Source: Streptomyces hundungensis (lineage in GTDB: Bacteria; Actinomycetota; Actinomycetes; Streptomycetales; Streptomycetaceae). Taken from it: a stretch of DNA of 64,000 nucleotides. Shown in pieces: positions 23,081 through 30,838 of this stretch; position 1 is the first letter of the stretch, and each line of letters begins with the position of its first letter. Made by a program: the position numbers and the translations under genes. The stretch is from positions 7,502,001 to 7,566,000 of the forward strand of contig NZ_CP032698.1 in the NCBI RefSeq assembly GCF_003627815.1, read 5' to 3'. The notes under the pieces are model-generated. The model made no database searches. It was given only the letters and a program-made list of their open reading frames with translations, and was not told the DNA's origin.

Positions 23081-23410
23081 ATGGAGAAGTTCTCCCTGGA
23101 AGCAATCGTCCGCGCCCAGCTCAACGCCGCCCGCACCGCCGAGGCGGGACGCAGCGCGACCACGGTGATCGGCGGGCATGAGCGCGCACTGCGGCAGACG
23201 GTCATGGCACTGATCGAGGGGAACACACTCGGCGAACACGACCACGGGGGCGAGGCCACGCTGCTGGTGTGGACGGGACGGATCCGGCTCGTCGCGGGGG
23301 CGGACACCTGGGAGGGCCGGCACGGAGACCTCCTGGCGGTGCCCGCCACGCCCCACACGGTGGAAGCCCTGGAGGACTCGGCGTTCCTGCTGACCGTGGC
23401 GATGTCCTGA
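23081..23410 (+). CDS. Small cupin-domain protein
   Basis: This 109-aa single cupin barrel shows the first motif as GEHDHGGEATLLVWTGRIRL (two His and a Glu as likely metal ligands) and the second as GDLLAVPATPHTVEAL with the third His. Such proteins bind a metal or a small ligand; the substrate is unknown. GAGGGAAGTGAG lies upstream of the ATG. It stands alone between the beta-lactamase and a convergent lipoprotein gene. Confidence 0.8.
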   Translation: MEKFSLEAIVRAQLNAARTAEAGRSATTVIGGHERALRQTVMALIEGNTLGEHDHGGEATLLVWTGRIRLVAGADTWEGRHGDLLAVPATPHTVEALEDSAFLLTVAMS

Positions 23411-23528
23411 CGACGACTGCCTGAAGGCGCGTCCGGGACTCTCGCGTACAGGTGGGGAAACCGTGTTGGCGCCGGCGGTGTTGTGTGGAGCACCTACAAC
23501 GGCCCTGACGGCGAAGCCCGTCGCCCCG

Positions 23529-24626
23529 TCACGCGGTGAAGCCCACATGTACGTGGTCGTGATGTGTGTCGTCGGAGAAGAACTGGTTCGTCGTGGCGCC
23601 GCCCGTGAGCTGGACCGGGCCGCCGACGTTGTACGACCCCGCTGCGGCCGCCGCCCGCATGAACGCGGTGATCAGGGTGCGGGAGGTCGCCGGGTCGACG
23701 ACGGCGTGGCCGTCGATGCGCCACACATCGAAAGCCCGGCCCAGTGGGTGGTCGCTGGGGCGATCGGTGCCGAACACGTCCATCGGATGCCCGGAGCGCA
23801 CCACGCTGACCGACAGCCGGTAAGTGCCCGCCAGTTGGAGCATCGCGCGCAGCACACTGTCGTGCACGGCGCCGCTGCGGATGTCGGCGACCGAGGCGGG
23901 TGGCAGCTCGATCCGGGACTGGGCGAGAACCTCCCGCGCCGTCGGCCCCAGTGCCACGGCGGGGCCCGGGGCCGCCGGGTGCAGGTCGGTGACCTCCCAG
24001 CCGTCGGAGGTGCGGCCGAGCCGTACGTCGACGGTGGTGCCACCGGGCCGGACGGCGGCACCCATCAGGGTGGGCTGGTCGCAGACGACCAGCACGCTCG
24101 CCGTGTCGGACAGGATCCCGCCGTACTGGGCATCGATCACCCGGACCACCGCCGCATCCGCAGAGGGTCTCAACGAACCTGCCTGCGCTGCCAGTTGGGC
24201 CGCCGACGCAGCGGAGATGCCCAGCGCCGCGACCCGGCCGGCGGCGGCACGCTCGGTGCCCTGCCCCGGGGACCACGTACCGAGCGCCTCGACGAGCCGC
24301 ACCGCCGCGAGCTTGACCTCGGGCTGGATCTCGCCCGGGCCTGGATGCCACTGCCGAGCCCGGGGGAGCGCGCCGCCGGGGCTCGCGGAAGCCGATGCGT
24401 CGGAGGCGGAGGGGGTACTGGTGGTCGCCGCAGAGCCCGGGGCGGAGGAGGTCGCGGCGCCCGGCGTCCGCGAGCCGAACGCGGACGACGTGGTGCCCGG
24501 CGGCGGCGACGCCGTCCCGCCCGAGCACCCGGTGGCCCCCACACACCAGGCCGCCGCCCCGAGCAGCACCGAACGACGGGCCAGGGTTCCGGACGGACGC
24601 TGGTGGGACGGGGCAGGCAGGACCAT
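23529..24626 (-). CDS. Lipoprotein with M15-like (D-Ala-D-Ala peptidase) C-terminal domain
   Basis: This is a 365-aa lipoprotein. The N-terminus has Arg-Arg-Ser before a hydrophobic stretch and a lipobox GATGC (Cys34). A Ser/Thr/Pro-rich linker runs to about residue 85. The C-terminal part carries HPLGRAFDVW and HHDHVHVGF, the zinc-binding pattern of M15/hedgehog-type peptidases that cleave peptidoglycan peptides. The middle part (about 90–240) resembles no domain I recognise. I chose the ATG at 24626 for GAGGAGCC upstream; a longer frame exists. Confidence 0.75.
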   Translation of the reverse strand: MVLPAPSHQRPSGTLARRSVLLGAAAWCVGATGCSGGTASPPPGTTSSAFGSRTPGAATSSAPGSAATTSTPSASDASASASPGGALPRARQWHPGPGEIQPEVKLAAVRLVEALGTWSPGQGTERAAAGRVAALGISAASAAQLAAQAGSLRPSADAAVVRVIDAQYGGILSDTASVLVVCDQPTLMGAAVRPGGTTVDVRLGRTSDGWEVTDLHPAAPGPAVALGPTAREVLAQSRIELPPASVADIRSGAVHDSVLRAMLQLAGTYRLSVSVVRSGHPMDVFGTDRPSDHPLGRAFDVWRIDGHAVVDPATSRTLITAFMRAAAAAGSYNVGGPVQLTGGATTNQFFSDDTHHDHVHVGFTA

Positions 24627-24827
24627 GACCGGCTCCTCGGACGCGCGGGGTACGGAAACGCCGCCAGTATCCGCCCGCTCGGCCCCCACGCGGCGCACCT
24701 CGCCGGACGGCCGGGCATGCGCGTCACCGCAGGTCGCGGAGGGAGGTCATCATGGAGTGGCGGTGCCGAGCGGAGTACTGCTCGTCGCGGTCGTCGGCGT
24801 ACGGATCGGAACACGAGGAGCAGCAAC

Positions 24828-25166
24828 ATGGCCCGCAGGGTTCACCAACCGCTGGAGAACGAGGAGTTCGATTTCATCCTCACCGTGGCCGACGGCCCGG
24901 TGCTGGTCCTCTTCGTCGGAACCTGGCCCAAGGCCGTCGACGCGTGCAAGAAGATGGACGCCGTCGTGAGCGAGGCGGCCGAGCGATACGCGGGGCGTCT
25001 CACCGCCGTCAAGGTCGATATGACCCGCTGCCCGGAACCCGTGCGGCGCTACGGCGTCACGGGCGCTCCCACGGTCGTCCTTCTCAAAGCGGGGGAGGTG
25101 GCGGCCTCGGAGACGGGTGTCATGGACGGACCCGCGTTGCAGACGTTCCTGGACAGCAACCTCTGA
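24828..25166 (+). CDS. Thioredoxin-fold protein lacking the CxxC motif
   Basis: This 112-aa protein follows the thioredoxin pattern: a hydrophobic strand VLVLFVGTW, helix, KVDMTRCPEPVRRYGV, then the cis-Pro segment GAPTVVLLKAGE and a C-terminal helix. The active-site WCGPC is replaced by WPKAV, so both redox cysteines are gone. It is unlikely to be a disulfide reductase and may act as a binding or chaperone-like protein. GAGGAG precedes the ATG. Confidence 0.75.
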   Translation: MARRVHQPLENEEFDFILTVADGPVLVLFVGTWPKAVDACKKMDAVVSEAAERYAGRLTAVKVDMTRCPEPVRRYGVTGAPTVVLLKAGEVAASETGVMDGPALQTFLDSNL

Positions 25167-25288
25167 ACCTCCCCGCGTCATCTGGACCTCCCCGCATCGG
25201 GGGTGGAGCCCGGGGCCACGAGGGACCGAGCCGCAGCGCAGACTGATCCCGGACAGAGGTCACAGGGACCACTTCAGGACGCAACCAC

Positions 25289-26203
25289 ATGGGCAGGGGT
25301 GTCGACATGGGCGAGGACAACATGGGTGAGGACAACAACGGGGCCGGAAACGAGACCGGAAACGAGGCCGGAGGCGTGGCCAGGGGTGGGACCGGGGAGG
25401 GGCCCGGTTCGTATGGGTCGCGCTGGGCGTCCGCCCCGGCGACCCACTGCGACGCGGTGCTGGCGGAGACCGCGCGATTCGTGGCCGTCGTCGAGGGTGC
25501 GGACCTGGCGACACCGGTACCGAGCTGTCCCGGCTGGAGCCTCGTCGACCTGATCCGGCACACCGGGAGCGTGCAGCGCATGTTCTCCTGGCTGCTGCGG
25601 GAGCGCGTTCAGGAGCGGCCGCTGAGCCGCGACGCCGCACTTGAACTGCCGGCCGGCGACGACGGCTACCCCGCTTGGCTGACCAGCTCCGCACAGGTGG
25701 CACGCCACGCGTTCGCCGACATCGATCCGGATGCCCCCATGTGGGTGTGGGGCGCCGATCCCCACGCCCGGTTCTGGATGCGGCGGATGCTGTTCGAGAC
25801 GCTGATGCACCGCGTCGACGCCGAACTCGCCCTGGGCCTTCGGCCCGAGATCGACCCCGCACTCGCCGCCGACGGAGTGGACGAGTTCCTGGTCAACCTG
25901 CCGTTCGCCGTCTCCTTCGCCCCCAAGACCGCCCACCTGCGCGGGCACGGCGAAACGATCCGGTTCCGGTGCGCCGACCGGGCCGGTGACTGGCTGGTCC
26001 GTCTGCGCCCCGACGGCTTCGGCCTCGACCCGTACCTGACGGACGGTTCGGGGGGTACGGAGACGGCGGACGCGACCGTCGAAGGTGGCGCCGCCGATCT
26101 GCTCCTGCTCATGTACGGACGCCTCGACCACAGCGCCGATGCCTTCGCGACCTCAGGCGACGAGGACCTGCTTAAGCGCTGGGCGGACAACTCCGAGTTC
26201 TGA
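25289..26203 (+). CDS. Maleylpyruvate isomerase N-terminal (DinB-like) family protein
   Basis: This is a 304-aa cytoplasmic protein. After a disordered Gly/Asn/Glu N-terminus (repeat MGEDN), the four-helix domain from about residue 48 contains CPGWSLVDLIRHTGSVQRMFSW, then VWGADPHARFWMRRMLFETLMHRVDAELAL. These hold the metal-binding His residues of mycothiol-dependent maleylpyruvate isomerase-type proteins. The C-terminal SCP2-like domain ends LLLMYGRLDHS. The substrate is unknown; many such proteins in Streptomyces are uncharacterised mycothiol S-transferases. The start could be one of several internal ATG/GTG codons. Confidence 0.8.
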   Translation: MGRGVDMGEDNMGEDNNGAGNETGNEAGGVARGGTGEGPGSYGSRWASAPATHCDAVLAETARFVAVVEGADLATPVPSCPGWSLVDLIRHTGSVQRMFSWLLRERVQERPLSRDAALELPAGDDGYPAWLTSSAQVARHAFADIDPDAPMWVWGADPHARFWMRRMLFETLMHRVDAELALGLRPEIDPALAADGVDEFLVNLPFAVSFAPKTAHLRGHGETIRFRCADRAGDWLVRLRPDGFGLDPYLTDGSGGTETADATVEGGAADLLLLMYGRLDHSADAFATSGDEDLLKRWADNSEF

Positions 26204-26257
26204 CGGTGTAACGGTCAGGGTGTCACAGTGTCACGGTGCCAGGGCGAGGACGGGGGA

Positions 26258-26292
26258 GCCCCAACTGCTCGCACGGGGCGAGTAGTTGGGGC
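26258..26292. terminator. Terminator after the maleylpyruvate isomerase-like gene
   Basis: Inverted repeat with 15-nt arms (26258–26272 / 26278–26292), one mismatch, 5-nt loop, 55 bp after the stop. It could also serve the minus-strand small gene that ends at 26367. Confidence 0.75.
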
Positions 26293-26366
26293 AGTGGGGT
26301 GGCCGCATATGTGTCGGCTCCCTATGGCCGCTCCAGCAGCTCTCTATAACAACGCCGATTCAGTGG

Positions 26367-26543
26367 CTAGTTGTGACCGAACTTCGGTGACCGCTTGTGG
26401 GAGACCTCCGGAGCAGGATGGGCCGCCTGAGATGTGGTCGGCGCCGTGGAGGTCTTCGTCTGCTCCGTGGCCTCGGGGGTGGCGCTCCGGTCGTGGCCGC
26501 CGGTGCGCGCTCCCCGGTTCTGGCGGGTCTGTTTCTTACTCAT
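26367..26543 (-). CDS. Small basic Streptomyces protein of unknown function
   Basis: This 58-aa, Lys/Arg/Thr-rich protein begins MSKKQTRQNRGARTG and has no hydrophobic segment; it appears disordered. It is preceded by GGGGGCGACC and lies 112 bp downstream of the next minus-strand gene, possibly in one transcript. Short proteins with this kind of N-terminus are common in Streptomyces. No function is known to me. Confidence 0.55.
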   Translation of the reverse strand: MSKKQTRQNRGARTGGHDRSATPEATEQTKTSTAPTTSQAAHPAPEVSHKRSPKFGHN

Positions 26544-26655
26544 TGTGGTCGCCCCCTGCTGGGCAGGTCGGAGGTTGAGCCACCTCCACGCTCGCACGCA
26601 CCCCGATAGATCGCATTCCGGCCCACGGGCGCCCCGCCGGGCGCTGCCGTCCGCG

Positions 26656-27060
26656 TCACCTTCGCTGTACGGAGGTCCTGCGCGGGGTGGGGCCTTCGTC
26701 GGTCAGCGCCTCCATGATGAGGCGGATTCCCCGGGCCAGTCGGCCCAGCTGTTCGAGTTCCATCGCGTACATCCTGATGGTGTTCTCGATGACGGCCGGT
26801 GCCACACCCAGGGGAGGTAGTTCGGCGCGGCTGGTCTGGAGGGCGACGCGCACGGCGCGGATCTCGTGCTGCACCTGGATCTGTGCGTGCCGGGCCAACA
26901 GGACGTGGTGCCGGATCAGGGGTGAGTAGCCGGCGTAGCGGGCCGGCAGCAGGTCGCGCAGCCAACGGGTGGCGGTGCGCTCCCAGTCACGAGTCCCGGG
27001 TGGTTTGACCTGGCAGGGCCAGTCCGGGCTGAGCGTGGTGGTGGGGGCCGTAGGGGACAT
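26656..27060 (-). CDS. Conserved hypothetical protein
   Basis: This 134-aa protein is predicted mainly alpha-helical, with a central segment RYAGYSPLIRHHVLLARHAQIQVQ... that looks well ordered. It has no signal peptide or membrane helix. GGAAGCGACG precedes the ATG. An AT-rich patch with repeats lies 220–270 bp upstream and may control it. I do not recognise a family. Confidence 0.6.
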   Translation of the reverse strand: MSPTAPTTTLSPDWPCQVKPPGTRDWERTATRWLRDLLPARYAGYSPLIRHHVLLARHAQIQVQHEIRAVRVALQTSRAELPPLGVAPAVIENTIRMYAMELEQLGRLARGIRLIMEALTDEGPTPRRTSVQRR

Positions 27061-27471
27061 TCTCGTCGCTTCCGATGGTTGTCGAACTTTGACCGAGAGG
27101 TGGGGGCGGCCCCGGCTCAGGGGTTAGCCGAGGCCGCCATGGGCGTTCCATCGGATCCAACAGCCTGGATCGGACAGCCGGCGCGACGTGAGGAGGGGGC
27201 GCCACGCCGGCGGTCCGTTCGCAGAGGGACTGGGGTCGCTCTCCTTGGCATGGGGGAGATCGATGGCCGCCACGGCTCAGTAAACATATATACCGTTGAG
27301 TAAACAAGGGTATGAAAAAATTCATACGCTGTTACGGTGTGAAGATCTTGCGCGATCGACCGGACGAATCCGGCCCCCACGGAGGAAACGGGAAAGCCGC
27401 CCGACCCGCTCATGGGCAGGTCAGACGGGGTAATGGGGCCGACGGGTGTCCGGGCCGCGCTGGGACGAGCC
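27061..27471. other. Intergenic region upstream of the hypothetical gene
   Basis: There is no supported gene in these 411 bp. The stretch contains an unusually AT-rich island (27279–27327, listed separately) and otherwise ordinary GC-rich sequence. The RpiR-family gene ends at its right border. Confidence 0.5.
27279..27327. promoter_or_regulatory. AT-rich operator-like island
   Basis: Two direct AGTAAACA copies (27279–27286 and 27299–27306, spaced 20 bp, two helical turns) are followed by the inverted repeat GTATGAA-AAAA-TTCATAC (27310–27327). The arrangement is typical of a regulator-bound promoter. The neighbouring RpiR-type protein is a candidate binder (inference). Confidence 0.6.
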
Positions 27472-28389
27472 CTAGAGGAAGAAGCCGTGCTTGTCGGCGG
27501 CCTGCTCGTACTCCTCCAGCCGCGCCTGGGTCCGCTCCGGATCCGCGTCGGCCATGGCCTGGAGCAGCGCGGCGGCCAGAACGCTCGGCGCCGCGTACGA
27601 GTCGAACACCAGGCGAGACCCGGTGCCCGCGGCCAGGGCGACATCGGCCTCGTCGACGAGCGGGCCGAGCGTGGTGTCCGTGATCAGTGCGATCCGGAGT
27701 CCGGCGCTGCGAGCGGTGCGCATCGCGGCCAGCGTCTCCTTGGCGTGCCGGGGCATGGCGAAGGCCAGCACCCAGGTGCCGCCCGCCGAACGGGACTGGA
27801 GCAACGCGTCATAGGCGACGCTTCCGCCGCGCGTCACCAGTCGCACATCGGGGTGGATGCGCCGGGCCGCGTACGCGAAGTACTCCGCGAGCGAGACGGA
27901 GATTCGCAGCCCGAGGACGGTCAGCGGCACCGAGGCGGCCAGTTCGCGGCCGATCTCCAGGACTTGGGTGGTGTTGGCGACCAGCCGGCGCACATGTTCC
28001 AGGTTCTCGATCTCGGCGTCCACCGCCGCCTGGAGCTCGTTGTGGCGGCTCGCCTCTCGGCCCTCGGGAGTGGCCGCGACCGCGCTCAGGGCGATCGGCT
28101 GGAGGACGTCACGCAGCGCCGGATAGCCGCTGTACCCGAGGGAGGTGGCGAACCGGGTCACCGACGGCTGGCTGACGCCCACCCGCTCGGCGAGCTCGGT
28201 GATCGAGAGGAAGACGGCGTCGGTGAGGTGATCGATGAGGTACTGGGCGATGCGCCGCTGCCCGGGGGAGAGGCGATGACCGTCGAACAGCGCCCGGACC
28301 CGGTCGGCCGGCAAACGCTCGTGGTCCGAGGGCTCCCCGCTCGGCGTGATCGCGGCCGACTGGGCGCGTACCTGCTGCCCCGAAGACAC
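27472..28389 (-). CDS. RpiR/MurR family transcriptional regulator
   Basis: This is a 305-aa regulator. The N-terminal helix-turn-helix (about 30–100) contains LSPGQRRIAQYLIDH and SITELAERVGVSQPSVTRFATSLGYSG. The SIS domain (about 130–290) for sugar-phosphate binding contains VLGLRISVSLAEYFAYAARRI and IALITDTTLGPLVDEADVAL. I chose the GTG at 28389 because AAGGAGG sits 7 nt upstream; an ATG 24 bp earlier has no site. Family members respond to phosphosugars. No sugar genes are adjacent, so the target is unclear. Confidence 0.9.
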   Translation of the reverse strand: MSSGQQVRAQSAAITPSGEPSDHERLPADRVRALFDGHRLSPGQRRIAQYLIDHLTDAVFLSITELAERVGVSQPSVTRFATSLGYSGYPALRDVLQPIALSAVAATPEGREASRHNELQAAVDAEIENLEHVRRLVANTTQVLEIGRELAASVPLTVLGLRISVSLAEYFAYAARRIHPDVRLVTRGGSVAYDALLQSRSAGGTWVLAFAMPRHAKETLAAMRTARSAGLRIALITDTTLGPLVDEADVALAAGTGSRLVFDSYAAPSVLAAALLQAMADADPERTQARLEEYEQAADKHGFFL

Positions 28390-28616
28390 CGGACGGCCTC
28401 CTTCTCGTGCCATGTGTGCTCAAAACATAGCTCACCCTTGTGGCGGACCAACCCAAATTCCACCACTGACCTGGCTACTTCGGTGTGGTCAGCGGGTTCG
28501 GGAACGCGGCCCGAAACGCCGTAGGCGAACGAACGGCGCAAGCTCGCCATGCCGAGGCGCGGTCGCCCGCAACAAACCCGGTGGGGGTATGGTCGGGCCC
28601 GAGCACACAAGGCGTA

Positions 28617-28641
28617 GGAACCGTGCAAGTCGGACGAGTCT
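28617..28641 (+). promoter_or_regulatory. Possible ECF-sigma-type promoter
   Basis: GGAAC at 28617–28621 followed after 16 nt by GTCT resembles the GGAAC-N16/17-GTC/T pattern used by several Streptomyces ECF sigma factors. It lies about 46 bp before the GTG of the DUF6153 gene. A second GGAACC begins at 28643. Weak evidence. Confidence 0.25.
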
Positions 28642-28686
28642 AGGAACCATCCGGGTCGTACGCGTGAGAGAAGGCCGAGGGCGAGC

Positions 28687-29133
28687 GTGGACCGTAGGCG
28701 GACGTGTGGGGCGGGACTCTCCCGCCTCCTCGTGCTGTGTGCCGTCCTGTTCGGGCTGTTCGCCATGCATGGTGCTCCGGCGAGTGCCGCCGCGGGCTGC
28801 CACGGCGAGACGACGGTTGCGGAACCCATGAGCGCGCCCATGAGTCCCATGAGTGCACCCATGAATATGGGTCATGCCGATATGCGGGGCGAGCGGGGTC
28901 TGGTGCACGCCGGCCCTGTCGTCTCCTCCATGGGGGGCGAACGCTGTGTGTCCACCCCCGCCAGGGATCGCCTGCCGCTGACCGCAGCCGGGTTGTTCGC
29001 CGTCCTCGGCCTGGTGGTTGTCGTCGTATGGGGGCTCGCGGGTCGTCGTGCGGCGCTGCGCGACGTGGCCCGGCGCGGTCCCCCTCGTGCCGGTAGACAG
29101 CTGCTCCTAGAGGTGTGCATCGCGCGGACGTGA
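28687..29133 (+). CDS. DUF6153-like small membrane/exported protein
   Basis: This 148-aa protein has an N-terminal signal or anchor (LLVLCAVLFGLFAMHGAPASA) and a Met/His-rich extracytoplasmic region (MSAPMSPMSAPMNMGHADM). One transmembrane helix follows (about 97–118, LTAAGLFAVLGLVVVVVWGLAG), then a short basic cytoplasmic tail. The layout fits the DUF6153 family. The Met/His cluster suggests copper handling, and the next gene encodes a DUF305 lipoprotein, which fits (inference). The start is GTG. Confidence 0.7.
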   Translation: MDRRRTCGAGLSRLLVLCAVLFGLFAMHGAPASAAAGCHGETTVAEPMSAPMSPMSAPMNMGHADMRGERGLVHAGPVVSSMGGERCVSTPARDRLPLTAAGLFAVLGLVVVVVWGLAGRRAALRDVARRGPPRAGRQLLLEVCIART

Positions 29134-29233
29134 CGGGCGCCCCGACTCGGCCCTCCGGCGGCCGGGTCGGCGAAGTGTCCCGCCCGTTCGCGCGCGCCCG
29201 GAAGGGGTGCGCCTCCATGGAAAGAACCCACAC

Positions 29234-29926
29234 ATGTCTGTTGCCCACACTGCCGCTGCCTCGACGTCGGCTACCCGCCGCCACTCCCTCGCGGCCGTCA
29301 GTACCGCCGTCGCCCTCACCCTCACGCTGGCGGCCTGCGGATCCTCCGGCGGATCGCGGTCCGACGACTCGGCCACCCCGACCATGAACCATGGCGCGAG
29401 CAGCGCCGCGTCCTCGGGCGCTCCGTCCGCCACCGGCACGTTCAACGACGCCGACGTGGCGTTCGCCCAGCAGATGATCCCGCACCACCAGCAGGCGATC
29501 GAAATGGCACGCCTCGCCGACGGCCGGGCCGCCGACTCCGAGGTCAAGACCCTGGCCACGGCGATCGAGAAGGCCCAGGACCCGGAGATCGCCACCATGC
29601 GGGGCTGGCTCAAGTCCTGGGGCAAGCCGCTGCCCGCCCCCTCCTCGTCGATGGGGGACATGCCGGGGATGCACCACGGTTCGTCCGGCATGGCCGGGAT
29701 GATGTCCGACCAGGACATGAGCGCCCTCAAGTCCGCCAAGGGCAAGGACTTCGACAAGAAGTTCGCCCAGCTGATGATCGGCCACCACCAAGGCGCGGTC
29801 ACCATGGCCAAGGACGAGCAGAAGAACGGCAGCAACGCCGAGGCGAAGAAGCTCGCCGGTAACGTCATCGCGGCACAGAACGCCGAGATCGAGCAGATGA
29901 ACAAGATGGTCGACCGCCTGCGCTGA
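29234..29926 (+). CDS. DUF305 family lipoprotein, probable copper binding
   Basis: This is a 230-aa lipoprotein with lipobox LAAC (Cys35). The DUF305 domain has two copies of the hallmark: FAQQMIPHHQQAIEMA (about 82) and FAQLMIGHHQGAVTMA (about 182), both with paired His. Met-rich segments lie between them (MGDMPGMHHGSSGMAGMM). Family members sit outside the membrane and often accompany copper-handling genes. I chose the ATG at 29234 for the signal peptide; a GTG 27 bp earlier is in frame. It lies 100 bp after the DUF6153 gene, likely the same transcript. Confidence 0.88.
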   Translation: MSVAHTAAASTSATRRHSLAAVSTAVALTLTLAACGSSGGSRSDDSATPTMNHGASSAASSGAPSATGTFNDADVAFAQQMIPHHQQAIEMARLADGRAADSEVKTLATAIEKAQDPEIATMRGWLKSWGKPLPAPSSSMGDMPGMHHGSSGMAGMMSDQDMSALKSAKGKDFDKKFAQLMIGHHQGAVTMAKDEQKNGSNAEAKKLAGNVIAAQNAEIEQMNKMVDRLR

Positions 29927-29932
29927 CCGGAA

Positions 29933-30772
29933 TCACGACGGGGTCCGGCGACCGTCCCGCCCGCCGGACCCCGCCGCCGGACCCCGTCTCCGGACCCCGT
30001 TTCCGGGACCCGGCCCCGCCGGCCCCGCGCCCGCGCCGGGACCAACGCCAACGCCGGCGCCAAGGGCCGGGGCGGGCGCAGGGTCCGGGCCCCGGGTCAA
30101 GACAGGTGCCGGACTCAGGACCAGCGGCAGGTAGACGTCGTCGACGATGTCCACGATGACGTCGTCCGCCACGGGCGCGCCGAACAGCAGGAACTGATTG
30201 CGCAGCAGGTCGGTCGCGACCGTGGCCCGGCGCGACGTGAGGACCCACCGCTCGATCTCCCCGCGCTCGACGGCCCGTTCCAGGATGACGTGGACCGTCG
30301 ACGGACGGACGGCGTGGACCCGCTCCCGGATCAGTTCGGCCAGTTCGGGATCGCGGGACATCTCCCCGAGGAGCCCGCGCATGATGTCGCCGAGCGGGCT
30401 GGCCATGATGGCCGCCATGTGCCGCAGCAGGGCCAGCACATCGCTGCGGAGTCGACCGGTGTCGGGCAGGTCGACGGCGGACAGGTCGCCCAACTTGCAG
30501 GCATCAAGCACCAGTTGGGCCCGGCTGGGCCAGCGCCGGTAGACGGCGGCCTTACCGGTACGGGCGCGGGCGGCCACCCGCTCCATGGTCAGCGCGGAGT
30601 AGCCCACCTCGGTGAGCTCATCCAGGGTCGCCCGCAAAATGGCGCTTTCCAGCTCCTCGCCACGGCGCCGGGGACCTTTGCGGTGGTCAAGGGGTGGTTC
30701 GGTGGCCGGGCCGGTGCTGTTGGGCACCCATGCCTCCCGAGTGTGTCCGACAGGGGCCGTTGCGCTCTCCAA
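29933..30772 (-). CDS. TetR family regulator next to a P450
   Basis: This is a 279-aa regulator. The helix-turn-helix (about 42–88) contains ILRATLDELTEVGYSALTMERVAARARTGKAAVYRRWPSR. The C-terminal ligand domain resembles the TetR_C_16 type. The last 60 residues are a Pro/Gly/Ala tail unusual for the family, possibly a frame extension. The gene is divergent from the P450 gene at 30839, and an AGAAC-N5-GTTCT site lies between them. It probably represses that P450 and itself (inference). Confidence 0.88.
   Translation of the reverse strand: MESATAPVGHTREAWVPNSTGPATEPPLDHRKGPRRRGEELESAILRATLDELTEVGYSALTMERVAARARTGKAAVYRRWPSRAQLVLDACKLGDLSAVDLPDTGRLRSDVLALLRHMAAIMASPLGDIMRGLLGEMSRDPELAELIRERVHAVRPSTVHVILERAVERGEIERWVLTSRRATVATDLLRNQFLLFGAPVADDVIVDIVDDVYLPLVLSPAPVLTRGPDPAPAPALGAGVGVGPGAGAGPAGPGPGNGVRRRGPAAGSGGRDGRRTPS
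29940..29972. terminator. Hairpin after the DUF305 gene
   Basis: An 11-bp perfect inverted repeat (29940–29950 / 29962–29972) begins 13 bp after the stop. It lies inside the 3' end of the convergent TetR gene, where it encodes part of that protein's low-complexity tail. Confidence 0.5.
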
Positions 30773-30797
30773 GAGGGCAGCCTAGCCTCCCAATTAG

Positions 30798-30812
30798 AGA
30801 ACAGTCCGTTCT
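30798..30812. promoter_or_regulatory. Operator candidate AGAAC-N5-GTTCT
   Basis: A 15-bp interrupted palindrome sits in the 66-bp gap between the divergent TetR and P450 genes, 26 bp from the P450 start. Position and size suit a TetR operator. Confidence 0.55.
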
Positions 30813-30838
30813 TTACGTCTGAGGTTTCGAGGGATCCG

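Noticed and set aside
30290..30838. N-terminal extension of the first P450 across the TetR gene
   Set aside because: The extension overlaps the divergent TetR gene and promoter; the ATG at 30839 has a ribosome site.
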